21,371 bases of DNA from Aadella sp043822885 (GTDB lineage: Bacteria > Omnitrophota > Gorgyraeia > Tantalellales > Tantalellaceae), in assembly GCA_043822885.1 (NCBI GenBank), contig JBDRBI010000107.1, positions 1 through 21,371 on the forward strand, given 5' to 3'. A program made the translations under genes and the position numbers. Positions 7,964 through 15,350 of this stretch are shown here, piece by piece. Under the pieces are notes generated by a model, which saw only the letters and a program-made list of their open reading frames with translations, was not told where the DNA came from and did no database searches. How positions within the stretch are numbered: the first letter of the stretch is position 1; every line of letters begins with the position of its first letter.

Positions 7964-7985
7964 ATTAACACCTTTCTTCTATAAT
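7957..7985 (+). promoter_or_regulatory. Sigma70-like promoter of recG
   Basis: TTGCCA at 7957-7962 and a consensus TATAAT at 7980-7985 are exactly 17 bp apart. The start of transcription would be near 7992, so the GTG at 7996 would be almost leaderless while the ATG at 8026 would have a 34-nt leader with a ribosome binding site. The -35 box overlaps the first codons of rpmB on the other strand. Confidence 0.7.
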
Positions 7986-8002
7986 TTTCAGAACAGTGTC
8001 AG

Positions 8003-8031
8003 ATAATATCATAACAAGGGTTATTATGCAA
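8003..8031 (-). promoter_or_regulatory. Sigma70-like promoter of rpmB
   Basis: Reading the minus strand, TTGCAT (8031-8026) and TATTAT (8008-8003) are 17 bp apart. Transcription would start near 7996, about 33 nt before the rpmB start codon. The -35 box lies over the recG start codon, so the two divergent promoters interleave and probably compete for polymerase. Confidence 0.6.
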
Positions 8032-10089
8032 GTTAAAAAAAACCTAAATGATCTTTCCGTGCGGTATATCAAAGGAGTAGGACCTAAGAAAGCCCTTATC
8101 CTTGAGAAAATAGGTGTAAAGACCGCTTTGGACCTTTTATATTACCTTCCTCGAAGATATGAAGACAGGAGTGTCATAATAGGGGTCAAGGATGTTCGCC
8201 CCGGAGAGACACAAGCCATTATCGGAAAAGTCCTTAAAAAGAATATATTCCGCGCGAGAACCGGAACATGTATATTCGAGATAACCGTAGGTGACGATAA
8301 GAGCGAAACCCGGATCCACGCCGTATGGTATAACTTACCTTTCATGGAGAAGATGTTCTCAAAAGGACAGGAGATATTGTTATACGGGAAAGTAGAAAAG
8401 ATCGGGCGTCTTCAGATAAGTCATCCCACTTTTGAATTATTGGATGAAAATAAAAAAGAAGCTTCACTGGACATCGGGAGAATAGTTCCGATCTATTCTC
8501 TGACAGAGAACCTTTCGCAAAAATATCTTAGGAAACTTATTTTTGAAACGGTAAAAACTCTTTCCGCGCAGATGCCCGAAAGGATCCCGACACATATCCG
8601 GGCCAGGAAAAAACTCGGCGATTCTAATTTTGCCATAAAGAATATACATTTTCCATATTCGGAGGAAACTCTGGAAAAAGCCTATTACAGACTGGTTTTC
8701 GAAGAGTTTTTTATGCTTCAGACGGTCATGGCCCTCCGAAGACGGGCCATAAGGACCAAAGGGATAAAACACGAGGCGCATGAAGGACTTTTATCGGAGT
8801 TTAAAGCTCTATTCGATTTTGACCTTACCGACGCCCAGAAAAAATGTATCGAAGATATAGAAAACGACATGGCCGGCGAAAAACCCATGTACAGGCTTCT
8901 TCAGGGAGATGTGGGAAGCGGAAAGACGGTGGTCGCTATGTATGCGGCCCTTGTTTCCTCAAACGGAGGATATCAGACAGCCATCATGGTTCCTACGGAG
9001 ATACTTGCTAGACAACATTATGTAACTTTAAGTAAGACGTTCATGCCCTTGGGACTTAATGTCCGTCTTTTGGTTAACGGTATGGAAAAGTCTCAGAGAG
9101 AAGTGGTCGAAAGAGAGATAATGTCGGGAGATGCCGATATAATCGTAGGTACGCATGCCCTTATACAGGAAAAGATCGAGTATAAAGACCTTGGTCTTGT
9201 CATAATAGATGAGCAGCATAAGTTCGGTGTAGATCAAAGAAAAGCTTTAAGAAAAAAAGGAAAAATGCCGGATACTCTTATCATGACGGCTACGCCTATT
9301 CCAAGAAGTCTTGTTCTGACGATATTCGGTGACATGGATATTTCTTATATGAAAGAAAAACCCGCGGGAAGAGACACCGTCACTACTCACTGGGTGGGGG
9401 AAGATAGGAGGGATGCTGTTTATTCTTTTGTGAAAGATGAGATAAAAAAAGGAAATCAGGCATTTATAGTATATCCCAGGATAAAGGCGACAGAACGTTC
9501 GGATCTAAAGTCCGCCGAGATGATGTATGAGCATTTTAAAAAAGATGTCTTTCCTGACTTTTCAATAGCTCTTGTGCACGGCAGGTTGAGATCAGATGAA
9601 AAAGAAAAAACAATGGAAGCTTTTCGCAACAAGGAATATGACGTACTTGTCGCGACCACAGTAATAGAAGTCGGTGTTGATGTGCCCAACGTAACGGTCA
9701 TGGTCGTGGAACACGCTGAACGATACGGCCTAGCCCAGCTTCATCAATTAAGAGGGCGCATAGGACGCGGTAAAAAAGCGTCATATTGTATACTTTTGGG
9801 TGAACCGAAAACAGATGCTTCTTATGTGCGGCTTTCCGCTATGACCGAAACAAGTGACGGGTTCAAAATATCCGAGAAAGATCTTGATATACGGGGGCCC
9901 GGAGAATTTTTAGGTACAAAACAAAGCGGGCTTCCTGAACTTAAGATCGGAGATCTGGCGAGGGATTTTTCCATAATGGAGGAGGCTCGGGAAGAAGCTT
10001 TCAATTTGATAAAAGAGGATCCGGGACTTAAAGAAGAAAGAAACTTAGGAATTAAACAAGCGATACGGGAGAGATTTGGAGCGAAATGA
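8026..10089 (+). CDS. recG: ATP-dependent DNA helicase RecG
   Basis: RecG is a double-stranded DNA translocase that regresses stalled replication forks and branch-migrates Holliday junctions. The product is 687 aa from the ATG at 8026. I chose it over the GTG at 7996 because AAGGG lies just upstream and the promoter would leave the GTG leaderless. Order: helix-hairpin-helix-like KGVGPKKA, an OB-fold wedge domain, Walker A GDVGSGKT at about 294-301, MVPTEILARQHY, DEQH at about 395-398, MTATPIPRSL, and the C-terminal helicase lobe with VATTVIEVGVDVPN and QLRGRIGRG. All helicase motifs are intact. It shares a compact divergent promoter region with rpmB. Confidence 0.96.
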   Translation: MQVKKNLNDLSVRYIKGVGPKKALILEKIGVKTALDLLYYLPRRYEDRSVIIGVKDVRPGETQAIIGKVLKKNIFRARTGTCIFEITVGDDKSETRIHAVWYNLPFMEKMFSKGQEILLYGKVEKIGRLQISHPTFELLDENKKEASLDIGRIVPIYSLTENLSQKYLRKLIFETVKTLSAQMPERIPTHIRARKKLGDSNFAIKNIHFPYSEETLEKAYYRLVFEEFFMLQTVMALRRRAIRTKGIKHEAHEGLLSEFKALFDFDLTDAQKKCIEDIENDMAGEKPMYRLLQGDVGSGKTVVAMYAALVSSNGGYQTAIMVPTEILARQHYVTLSKTFMPLGLNVRLLVNGMEKSQREVVEREIMSGDADIIVGTHALIQEKIEYKDLGLVIIDEQHKFGVDQRKALRKKGKMPDTLIMTATPIPRSLVLTIFGDMDISYMKEKPAGRDTVTTHWVGEDRRDAVYSFVKDEIKKGNQAFIVYPRIKATERSDLKSAEMMYEHFKKDVFPDFSIALVHGRLRSDEKEKTMEAFRNKEYDVLVATTVIEVGVDVPNVTVMVVEHAERYGLAQLHQLRGRIGRGKKASYCILLGEPKTDASYVRLSAMTETSDGFKISEKDLDIRGPGEFLGTKQSGLPELKIGDLARDFSIMEEAREEAFNLIKEDPGLKEERNLGIKQAIRERFGAK

Positions 10090-10340
10090 GGAGTCAGAGG
10101 GACGAGGGATGAAGGGCGAAGGACGTTAAAGAGCCAGAGGGGCAGATTGCTTCACCCCTTCGGGGTTCGCAATGACACATTCCCGTCATTGCGAGGAGCG
10201 TAGTGACGAAGCAATCTGTGAACTATTATTTCTGTTGAGATTGCTTCACTCCTTCGGAGTTCGCAATGACAAAATTTTGTTTTAAAGTTCCTATCTCGCA
10301 TCTATCAACTGGTGACCCGGTGACTAGGTGACCGGTGACA
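10090..10340. repeat. Repeat mosaic between recG and rsmD
   Basis: Purine-rich units (GAGGGAC, GAGGGAT, GAAGGGC and similar) begin directly after the recG stop at about 10090-10143. Three hairpin-family units follow: forward 10144-10176 with an internal CCCCTTCGGGG stem, reverse 10185-10217, and forward 10238-10270 with internal CTCCTTCGGAG. The CCCC/GGGG to CTCC/GGAG change between the two forward copies keeps the stem paired, which suggests that pairing is conserved. GGTGACC-type units fill 10308-10340. No gene or convincing promoter was found. Confidence 0.85.
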
Positions 10341-10358
10341 TAAAAAACGGAATAAATT

Positions 10359-10910
10359 ATGCGCATAATCGCGGGTGAACATAAGGGGCGAAAAATACAC
10401 AGGCCTGCTTCTGTGGAAACAAGGCCCACAAAAGACAGGATAAGGGAAGCCGTATTCAATATAATAGCCGCTCACGTTCCGAACGCGGATGTTCTGGATA
10501 TATTTGCGGGCAGCGGAGCTTATGGATTGGAAGCCTTATCCCGAGGAGCAGAGAGGGCCATATTTGTTGAAAATGATAAAGAATGTGTAGATACGATAAA
10601 GAAGAATATAGATCTGTTGGACTTAAACAAGTATTCGGAGATAATGGATATGGATGCTTTTCGCGCTCTGGGATCCATCGGGGAAAGTGCAGATAGATTT
10701 GATCTAGTATTCGCGGATCCTCCGTATAATAAGAACTTGGCTAAAAAAACCTTGATTATAGTAAATCAATATGATATATTAAGACCCGTTAGTTTTTTTA
10801 TCTTAGAGCACCACAAAGATGAGAACATTCCCGGATCAGAAGGGAATGTTTCTCTTTTTAGACAAAAGAGTTATGGAGAAATAGTTATATCTATTTTTAA
10901 AAAAAAATGA
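10359..10910 (+). CDS. rsmD: 16S rRNA (guanine966-N2)-methyltransferase RsmD
   Basis: RsmD methylates G966 of 16S rRNA using S-adenosylmethionine. The product is 183 aa, normal for the family. It starts MRIIAGEHKGRKI, with the characteristic TRPTKDRIREAVFNI at about 21-35, the SAM-binding loop VLDIFAGSGAYG at 45-56 and the catalytic DPPY at 120-123 in VFADPPYN. The ATG at 10359 follows a repeat region and has no strong ribosome binding site. The stop overlaps the coaD start by 4 bp (ATGA), indicating translational coupling. rsmD-coaD is a widespread gene pair. Confidence 0.95.
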   Translation: MRIIAGEHKGRKIHRPASVETRPTKDRIREAVFNIIAAHVPNADVLDIFAGSGAYGLEALSRGAERAIFVENDKECVDTIKKNIDLLDLNKYSEIMDMDAFRALGSIGESADRFDLVFADPPYNKNLAKKTLIIVNQYDILRPVSFFILEHHKDENIPGSEGNVSLFRQKSYGEIVISIFKKK

Positions 10911-11389
10911 CTAAAATAGCGATTTACCCGGGAACTTTCGATCCGGTTACATACGGACATCTGGATATAATAGATAGGATCTCTAAGTTATACGATAAAG
11001 TATATGTCGCCGTCGCGGAAAGCAAAGAAAAAGCACCTCTCTTTTCAGTCCAAGAAAGAACAGAGATGCTTATAGGGGCGACTTCGCAATATAAGAACGT
11101 GATCGTTGAAGGCTTTAACGGTCTGGTGGTAGATTATGCCGCTAAAAGATCATCCAAGATCGTTGTGCGTGGTCTTAGAATGATATCTGATTTTGAATAT
11201 GAATTTCAGATGGCGCTGACCAACCGGAAACTTAAGCCCGAGATCGAAACCATTTTCATGATGCCCAAAGCATCATACTCATATTTATCAAGCAAACTTA
11301 TAAAAGAAGTCGCTTGTCTGGGCGCGGATATTTCACATTTTGTTCCTAAAAAAGTCGAAAAAAAACTTAGAGAGAAATTAAAAAAATGA
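10907..11389 (+). CDS. coaD: Phosphopantetheine adenylyltransferase CoaD
   Basis: CoaD joins 4'-phosphopantetheine and ATP to dephospho-CoA plus pyrophosphate, the penultimate step of CoA synthesis. The product is 160 aa, the usual length. Nucleotidyltransferase motif YPGTFDPVTYGH is at 7-18; RGLRMISDFEYEFQMA and the C-terminal SYLSSKLIKEVA are typical. The start overlaps rsmD by 4 bp, and the stop overlaps the pta start by 4 bp (ATGA). It therefore sits in a tight rsmD-coaD-pta operon that pairs CoA supply with acetyl-CoA turnover. Confidence 0.96.
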   Translation: MTKIAIYPGTFDPVTYGHLDIIDRISKLYDKVYVAVAESKEKAPLFSVQERTEMLIGATSQYKNVIVEGFNGLVVDYAAKRSSKIVVRGLRMISDFEYEFQMALTNRKLKPEIETIFMMPKASYSYLSSKLIKEVACLGADISHFVPKKVEKKLREKLKK

Positions 11390-12384
11390 GCAGGATCTTA
11401 GAACTAAGGGAAAAAGCTAAAAAAGAAAAAAAGAGAATAGTACTTCCGGAGGGAGAAGACCCCAGAGTTGTGAAGGGAGCTTCTTTTGCCGCGGAAGAAG
11501 GCATCGCTGATATTTGCCTTTTGGGGAATAGGGAAGAAGTGAAAAAGCTTGCGGAAAAAGAAGGTGTATCTTTGGAAAAAGTGGATGTGGTAGATCCCTT
11601 TTTGTGGGAGAAAAAAAAGGACATAATAGATCGATACTACGAACTTCGGAAACCTAAAGGAATGACCCCGGAAGAAGCCGAGAAAATAGTTTTAGGAAAC
11701 TTTGTGTACTTCGGAGCCGTTATGACAAGTATGGGATTTGCCGACGGATTTGTAGCCGGCGCAAACCATACAACTTCTGATGTAGCGCGTGCTTCCATAC
11801 AGTGTTTAAAACTGGATAAAAAGATAGGGACCGTATCAAGTTCTTTTTTGATGGAAATAATAGACAGCCCGTTCGGTGAGAACGGGCTGTTTGCTTACGG
11901 AGATTGCGCCATTATACCTTATCCCAACCCTAGACAATTGGCGGGAATAGCTGTCGCGACAAGCGATCTTTTCGGCAAACTTTTTGGCGTGACCCCGCGT
12001 GTGGCTATGCTGAGCTATTCCACAAAAGGAAGCGCAAAATCGTATTCTGCGGAAAATGTAATTGCCGCATTGGATAAGATAAAAATAAAAAGGCCGGATA
12101 TTATCGTGGACGGAGAACTCCAGCTCGACGCCGCTATTGTTCCCGAAGTAGCCCAACGTAAATGTCCCGGCAGTAAAGTTGAAGGAAAAGCGAATGTTTT
12201 GATATTTCCTAATTTGGACGCGGGTAACATATCTTACAAACTTACTCAGCGTCTCAGCAATGCGCGAGCCGTGGGTCCGATAATTATGGGATTAGATAAA
12301 CCGTGCAGTGATCTTTCTCGGGGATGCAGCTGGGAAGATGTCGTAGATGCAGCGGCTGTTACCGCGATAAGAGCGCAGGGATAA
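11386..12384 (+). CDS. pta: Phosphate acetyltransferase Pta
   Basis: Pta interconverts acetyl-CoA and phosphate with acetyl phosphate and CoA. The product is 332 aa, the short form with only the catalytic PTA_PTB domain. Signature segments are RIVLPEGEDPRV near the start, GFADGFVAGANHTT, AIIPYPNPRQLAGIAV, VAMLSYSTKGSA, DGELQLDAAIVPEVA, NVLIFPNLDAGNI and MGLDKPCSDLSRGCS. Together with ackA downstream it forms the acetate/ATP-generating route, though a repeat-filled gap of 150 bp lies between them. The start overlaps coaD by 4 bp. A perfect hairpin lies inside the gene (11864-11890, listed separately). Confidence 0.95.
   Translation: MSRILELREKAKKEKKRIVLPEGEDPRVVKGASFAAEEGIADICLLGNREEVKKLAEKEGVSLEKVDVVDPFLWEKKKDIIDRYYELRKPKGMTPEEAEKIVLGNFVYFGAVMTSMGFADGFVAGANHTTSDVARASIQCLKLDKKIGTVSSSFLMEIIDSPFGENGLFAYGDCAIIPYPNPRQLAGIAVATSDLFGKLFGVTPRVAMLSYSTKGSAKSYSAENVIAALDKIKIKRPDIIVDGELQLDAAIVPEVAQRKCPGSKVEGKANVLIFPNLDAGNISYKLTQRLSNARAVGPIIMGLDKPCSDLSRGCSWEDVVDAAAVTAIRAQG
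11864..11890 (+). other. Perfect 11-bp stem-loop inside pta
   Basis: ACAGCCCGTTC (11864-11874) is followed by a 5-nt loop GGTGA and the exact complement GAACGGGCTGT (11880-11890), then TTGCTT. It lies in the coding sequence for DSPFGENGLF. The stem is as strong as an intrinsic terminator, but the T tract behind it is broken. It may be incidental, because the protein segment is conserved in Pta. Confidence 0.6.
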
Positions 12385-12500
12385 GTAGTTAAAAAGTTTA
12401 AAGGTTAAAAGGTTAAAAGGTCTAAGGATTGACCGATGTCGGGATCTGCTTCCACTTGTCATTGCGAGGAGGAGCAACGTGACGACGAAGCAATCTCCTT
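12385..12500. repeat. Repeat mosaic between pta and ackA
   Basis: Eight-bp units of the GTTAAAAA / GTTTAAAG / GTTAAAAG kind run from the pta stop to about 12420. GATTGACCGATGT follows at 12427-12439, a variant of the array end motif. One reverse hairpin-family unit lies at 12458-12496, with a small GGAG/CAACGTGACGAC variation in its loop. No gene is seen. Confidence 0.75.
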
Positions 12501-12534
12501 GTTAATGATGTCAAAATAAGATAGAAAGGAAAAA

Positions 12535-13677
12535 ATGTTGATACTTGTTGTAAATTGCGGGTCTTCTTCGGCTAAATATGACCTTTTCGATATGAAGAAA
12601 GGCTCGTCGGATCTTGCCAAAGGGATAATCGAGAGAATAGGAGAAAAACCGGCTACATTGACCCATCATGCTGACGGGACTAAAATACAAAAAGAAATTG
12701 ATTGTTTTGATCATCATCAAGCTATCGGGATAATAAGAGATACTTTGCTGGATAAAGAGATCGGAGTGATCTCGGATGTGAAAGAAGTCCTGGGGGTAGG
12801 GCACAGAGTAGTTCATGGCGGTGAAGAATTTAATCAGAGTGCGATCATAAACGATGAGGTAATAAAGAGCATAGAAAAATTTTCAGAACTTGCTCCCTTG
12901 CATAATCCTCCGTCACTTGAGGGGATACTGGGATGCATGAAAATATTCAAAGATGTTCCTCAGGTCGCGGTATTTGATACGGCCTTTCATCAGTCGATGG
13001 AAAAGCATGTGTTTTCATACGGCATACCGTATGAGCTTTACGAAAAATATGGTATAAGGCGTTACGGGTTTCATGGTACGAGTCATAGATATGTATCGGA
13101 AAAAACCGCCGAACTTCTTAAAAGGCCTCTGGAAGAACTTAATATGATAACGGTTCATCTTGGTAACGGCTGCAGCGTAGCCGCTATAAAAAAAGGAAAA
13201 AGTGTAGATACCTCAATGGGGTTTACACCCTTAGAGGGTCTGGTAATGGGTACACGGTCCGGAGATATAGACCCGGCGGTTATCCCGTTCATAATGCACA
13301 GAGAAGGATTGGGTGTGGATGGGGTCATCGATATCTTAAATAAAAAGAGCGGACTTTTAGGGGTTTCCGGTATAAGCAACGATATGAGGGATATACTCGG
13401 AGCGATCAAAGAGGGTAATGAACGCGCTCGTCTTGCGTATGATATTTTTTATTATCGCATAAAAAAATACATAGGAGCGTATACTGCTGTTCTCGGTGAA
13501 GTCGATGCTGTTGTCTTTACGGCCGGGATAGGAGAGAACGTAGTCGAAATAAAAAATAAGCTGAAAGATGAGCTTAATTTTCTTTCCGGGAAAGGGACTG
13601 AATTTCTTGCGGTAAGCACCAACGAAGATCTGCTAATAGCGAAGGATACGTATAGAATAGTGAGCAGTGAACAGTAA
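12535..13677 (+). CDS. ackA: Acetate kinase AckA
   Basis: AckA converts acetyl phosphate and ADP to acetate and ATP, or the reverse. The product is 380 aa. N7 in VVNCGSSSAK, R91 in HRVVHGG, D148 in VFDTAFHQSM, H180 in RRYGFHGTSH, N211 in HLGNGCS and R241 in MGTRSGDIDP match the known active-site positions of the Methanosarcina enzyme. VFTAGIGEN marks the C-terminal nucleotide-binding part, and TNEDLLIAKD holds the late glutamate. A good ribosome binding site (GAAAGGAAAAA) precedes the ATG. The last residues (IVSSEQ) and the stop are read from an AGTGAAC-type heptad array, so the natural C-terminus has been slightly altered after the final conserved element. Confidence 0.96.
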   Translation: MLILVVNCGSSSAKYDLFDMKKGSSDLAKGIIERIGEKPATLTHHADGTKIQKEIDCFDHHQAIGIIRDTLLDKEIGVISDVKEVLGVGHRVVHGGEEFNQSAIINDEVIKSIEKFSELAPLHNPPSLEGILGCMKIFKDVPQVAVFDTAFHQSMEKHVFSYGIPYELYEKYGIRRYGFHGTSHRYVSEKTAELLKRPLEELNMITVHLGNGCSVAAIKKGKSVDTSMGFTPLEGLVMGTRSGDIDPAVIPFIMHREGLGVDGVIDILNKKSGLLGVSGISNDMRDILGAIKEGNERARLAYDIFYYRIKKYIGAYTAVLGEVDAVVFTAGIGENVVEIKNKLKDELNFLSGKGTEFLAVSTNEDLLIAKDTYRIVSSEQ

Positions 13678-13770
13678 ACAGTGAACAGTGAGTAGTGAAT
13701 GGTGAGTAGTGAATGGTGAATAGTGAATGGTGGATAGTGGATAGAAGCGGGAGACGAGAAACGAGAAGCG
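13659..13770 (+). repeat. Sixteen-unit heptad array overlapping the ackA stop
   Basis: Unbroken 7-bp phase from 13659: twelve units of AGTGAAC/AGTGAAT/GGTGAAT type up to 13742, then four of AGAAGCG/GGAGACG/AGAAACG type up to 13770. The first three units lie at the ackA 3' end and carry its stop codon. Units differ by single bases but keep exact spacing, which points to slippage plus point mutation. Confidence 0.9.
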
Positions 13771-13785
13771 AGAAAAAAAGATAAC

Positions 13786-13860
13786 GTCATTGCGAGGAGC
13801 GTAGCGACGAAGCAATCTTTCAAAGAGATTGCTTCGCTCACCCTGTTCGCTCGCAATGAC
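13786..13860. repeat. Head-to-head hairpin-family pair before rpmF
   Basis: A reverse unit at 13786-13818 (GTCATTGCGAGGAGCG...GCAATCT) and a forward unit at 13826-13860 (AGATTGCTTCG...GCAATGAC) form one large hairpin with a 7-nt centre. It lies 37 bp before rpmF. Confidence 0.85.
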
Positions 13861-13897
13861 ATAAATTTGAACTACTGATTAAATCAAGGAGATAGAA

Positions 13898-14122
13898 ATG
13901 CCGAAAGTAAAACATAGACATTCAAAAGAACGCGGACGAAAAAGACGTACACATGATAAGCTGGAAGCTCCAACTGCTTTTAAATGTGTGCAATGCGGGA
14001 AAGAGAAAAGATCGCATTCGGTCTGTCCGCATTGCGGATATTACGGCAAGATGAAGGTAAAGCATATCGAGACCGCCGAAGAACGTAAAGCCAAAAAAGA
14101 CAAGAAAAACAAGAGAGCCTAA
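13898..14122 (+). CDS. rpmF: Large ribosomal subunit protein bL32
   Basis: bL32 is a small zinc-ribbon protein of the 50S subunit. The product is 74 aa, very basic, starts MPKVKHRHSKERGRKRRTHDK and has C30/C33 and C43/C46 in KCVQCG and VCPHCGYYG. The C-terminal tail is lysine-rich and a little longer than usual. A clear ribosome binding site (AAGGAG) precedes the ATG. It heads the classical rpmF-plsX-fab cluster, 49 bp before plsX. Confidence 0.95.
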   Translation: MPKVKHRHSKERGRKRRTHDKLEAPTAFKCVQCGKEKRSHSVCPHCGYYGKMKVKHIETAEERKAKKDKKNKRA

Positions 14123-14171
14123 AACGGGAAAACGTAAATCGCGGGTTGGTTTACTGACGGGGGCAAAAAAT

Positions 14172-15164
14172 ATGAAGATCGGTCTAGACGCTATGGGCGG
14201 AGATCACGCGCCGGAATGTACTGTTGAGGGCGCGGTGGAGGCCGTTAACGAATATGGCTATGTAGTAACTCTTCTCGGCGACGAAAACGTGATACGTGGA
14301 CATCTTAAGGGGCTTAAATATCCAGCCGAAAGAATAGAAATATTGCATACCTCTGAAACTATAGGAATGAACGAGCCCGCGGCTCTCTCGGTGAGAAAGA
14401 AAAGAGATTCTTCCATAGTAAGAGGAACCGAACTTTTAAAGAACGGACATTTCGATGCTTTTGTAAGCGCGGGTAATACCGGCGCTGTTGTTTGCGCGGC
14501 GACATTAAGCTTAAGGCTTCTTCCCGGAGTAGACAGACCGGGTATCGCCGTTATTTTCCCCACCTTAAATAAACCCTGTATGGTAATAGATGTAGGAGCT
14601 AATATTGATCCAAAACCTTTACATCTTTTGCAGTACGGTATTATGGGGGACGCTTATTCCAAGCATATATTGAACAAAGAAAAACCTACGGTAGCATTAC
14701 TTAACATCGGTGAAGAAGAAACTAAAGGCACGGATTTTATAAAGGAAGTGCATATTATGCTCAGTGAGAGCAAATTGAAATTTATCGGTAATGTCGAACC
14801 TAAAGAGGTCTACAAGGGTAAGGCGGATGTAGTTCTTTGTGACGGTTTTATGGGAAACGTATTTTTAAAGGTCACCGAAGGGTTCGCGGAGGCGGCTGGA
14901 GAACTGTTAAAAAAAGAACTTAAGAGAAGCAGTCTGATAACAAAATTGGGGGCGCTTTTAACTTTACCGGCGTTCAAAGCGTTAAAAAGAAAGATAGACG
15001 CTTCTGAGTACGGCGGAGCGCCTCTTATGGGTGTGGACGGAAGCGTCATAATAGCTCACGGCTCATCAAATGCCAAGGCAATAAAAAACGCCATTCGAGC
15101 CGCCGCGGAAAACGTTAATCATAGAGTAAATATACATGTAGTCGAAGAATTAGAGAGCTATTAA
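14172..15164 (+). CDS. plsX: Phosphate acyltransferase PlsX
   Basis: PlsX makes acyl phosphate from acyl-ACP and phosphate, the first committed step to phosphatidic acid with PlsY. The product is 330 aa, the normal length. The N-terminus MKIGLDAMGGDHAPE is diagnostic. Other family parts are VSAGNTGAVV, GVDRPGIAV, VIDVGANIDPKP, LLNIGEEETKG, FIGNVEPKEV, VVLCDGFMGNVFLK and YGGAPLMGVDG. A GGGGG stretch about 8 nt before the ATG may serve as a ribosome binding site. It links fatty-acid synthesis (fabH, fabD) to phospholipid formation. Confidence 0.96.
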   Translation: MKIGLDAMGGDHAPECTVEGAVEAVNEYGYVVTLLGDENVIRGHLKGLKYPAERIEILHTSETIGMNEPAALSVRKKRDSSIVRGTELLKNGHFDAFVSAGNTGAVVCAATLSLRLLPGVDRPGIAVIFPTLNKPCMVIDVGANIDPKPLHLLQYGIMGDAYSKHILNKEKPTVALLNIGEEETKGTDFIKEVHIMLSESKLKFIGNVEPKEVYKGKADVVLCDGFMGNVFLKVTEGFAEAAGELLKKELKRSSLITKLGALLTLPAFKALKRKIDASEYGGAPLMGVDGSVIIAHGSSNAKAIKNAIRAAAENVNHRVNIHVVEELESY

Positions 15165-15167
15165 GGC

Positions 15168-15319
15168 AGTGAACAGTAAACAGTGAACAGTGAACAGACG
15201 AGGGATGAAGGACGAGGGACGAGAGACGGGGATTGACTGATGTGTAAATGTACTCCCCGCCGTCATTGCGACCCCCGCTGCTCCGCTTTGCGGAGCAAAG
15301 CGACGGGGGGAAGCAATCT
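15168..15319. repeat. Heptad array, end motif and nested hairpin unit after plsX
   Basis: Nine exact 7-bp units (AGTGAAC, AGTAAAC, AGTGAAC, AGTGAAC, AGACGAG, GGATGAA, GGACGAG, GGACGAG, AGACGGG) start 3 bp after the plsX stop and fill 15168-15230. GATTGACTGATGTG follows directly at 15231-15244. A reverse hairpin-family unit at 15262-15319 has an enlarged loop: CCCCCG...CGGGGG enclosing CTCCGC/GCGGAG. The array ends precisely where the motif begins. Confidence 0.9.
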
Positions 15320-15350
15320 CAAAATACAATAAATATAATGAGGATATAAC

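Noticed and set aside
7746..8006. + strand open frame of 86 codons opposite rpmB
   Set aside because: It is the antisense of a clear bL28 gene and has no recognisable features.
7996..8025. GTG start for RecG at 7996
   Set aside because: It would sit about 4 nt after the predicted transcription start; the ATG at 8026 has a ribosome binding site.
13659..13770. CRISPR array
   Set aside because: Units are 7 bp without spacers, and no cas gene is present.
13452..13862. Minus-strand open frame of 136 codons after ackA
   Set aside because: It translates the heptad array and hairpin units (repeating H-S-L-L-T-like words) and antisense ackA; no initiation signal.
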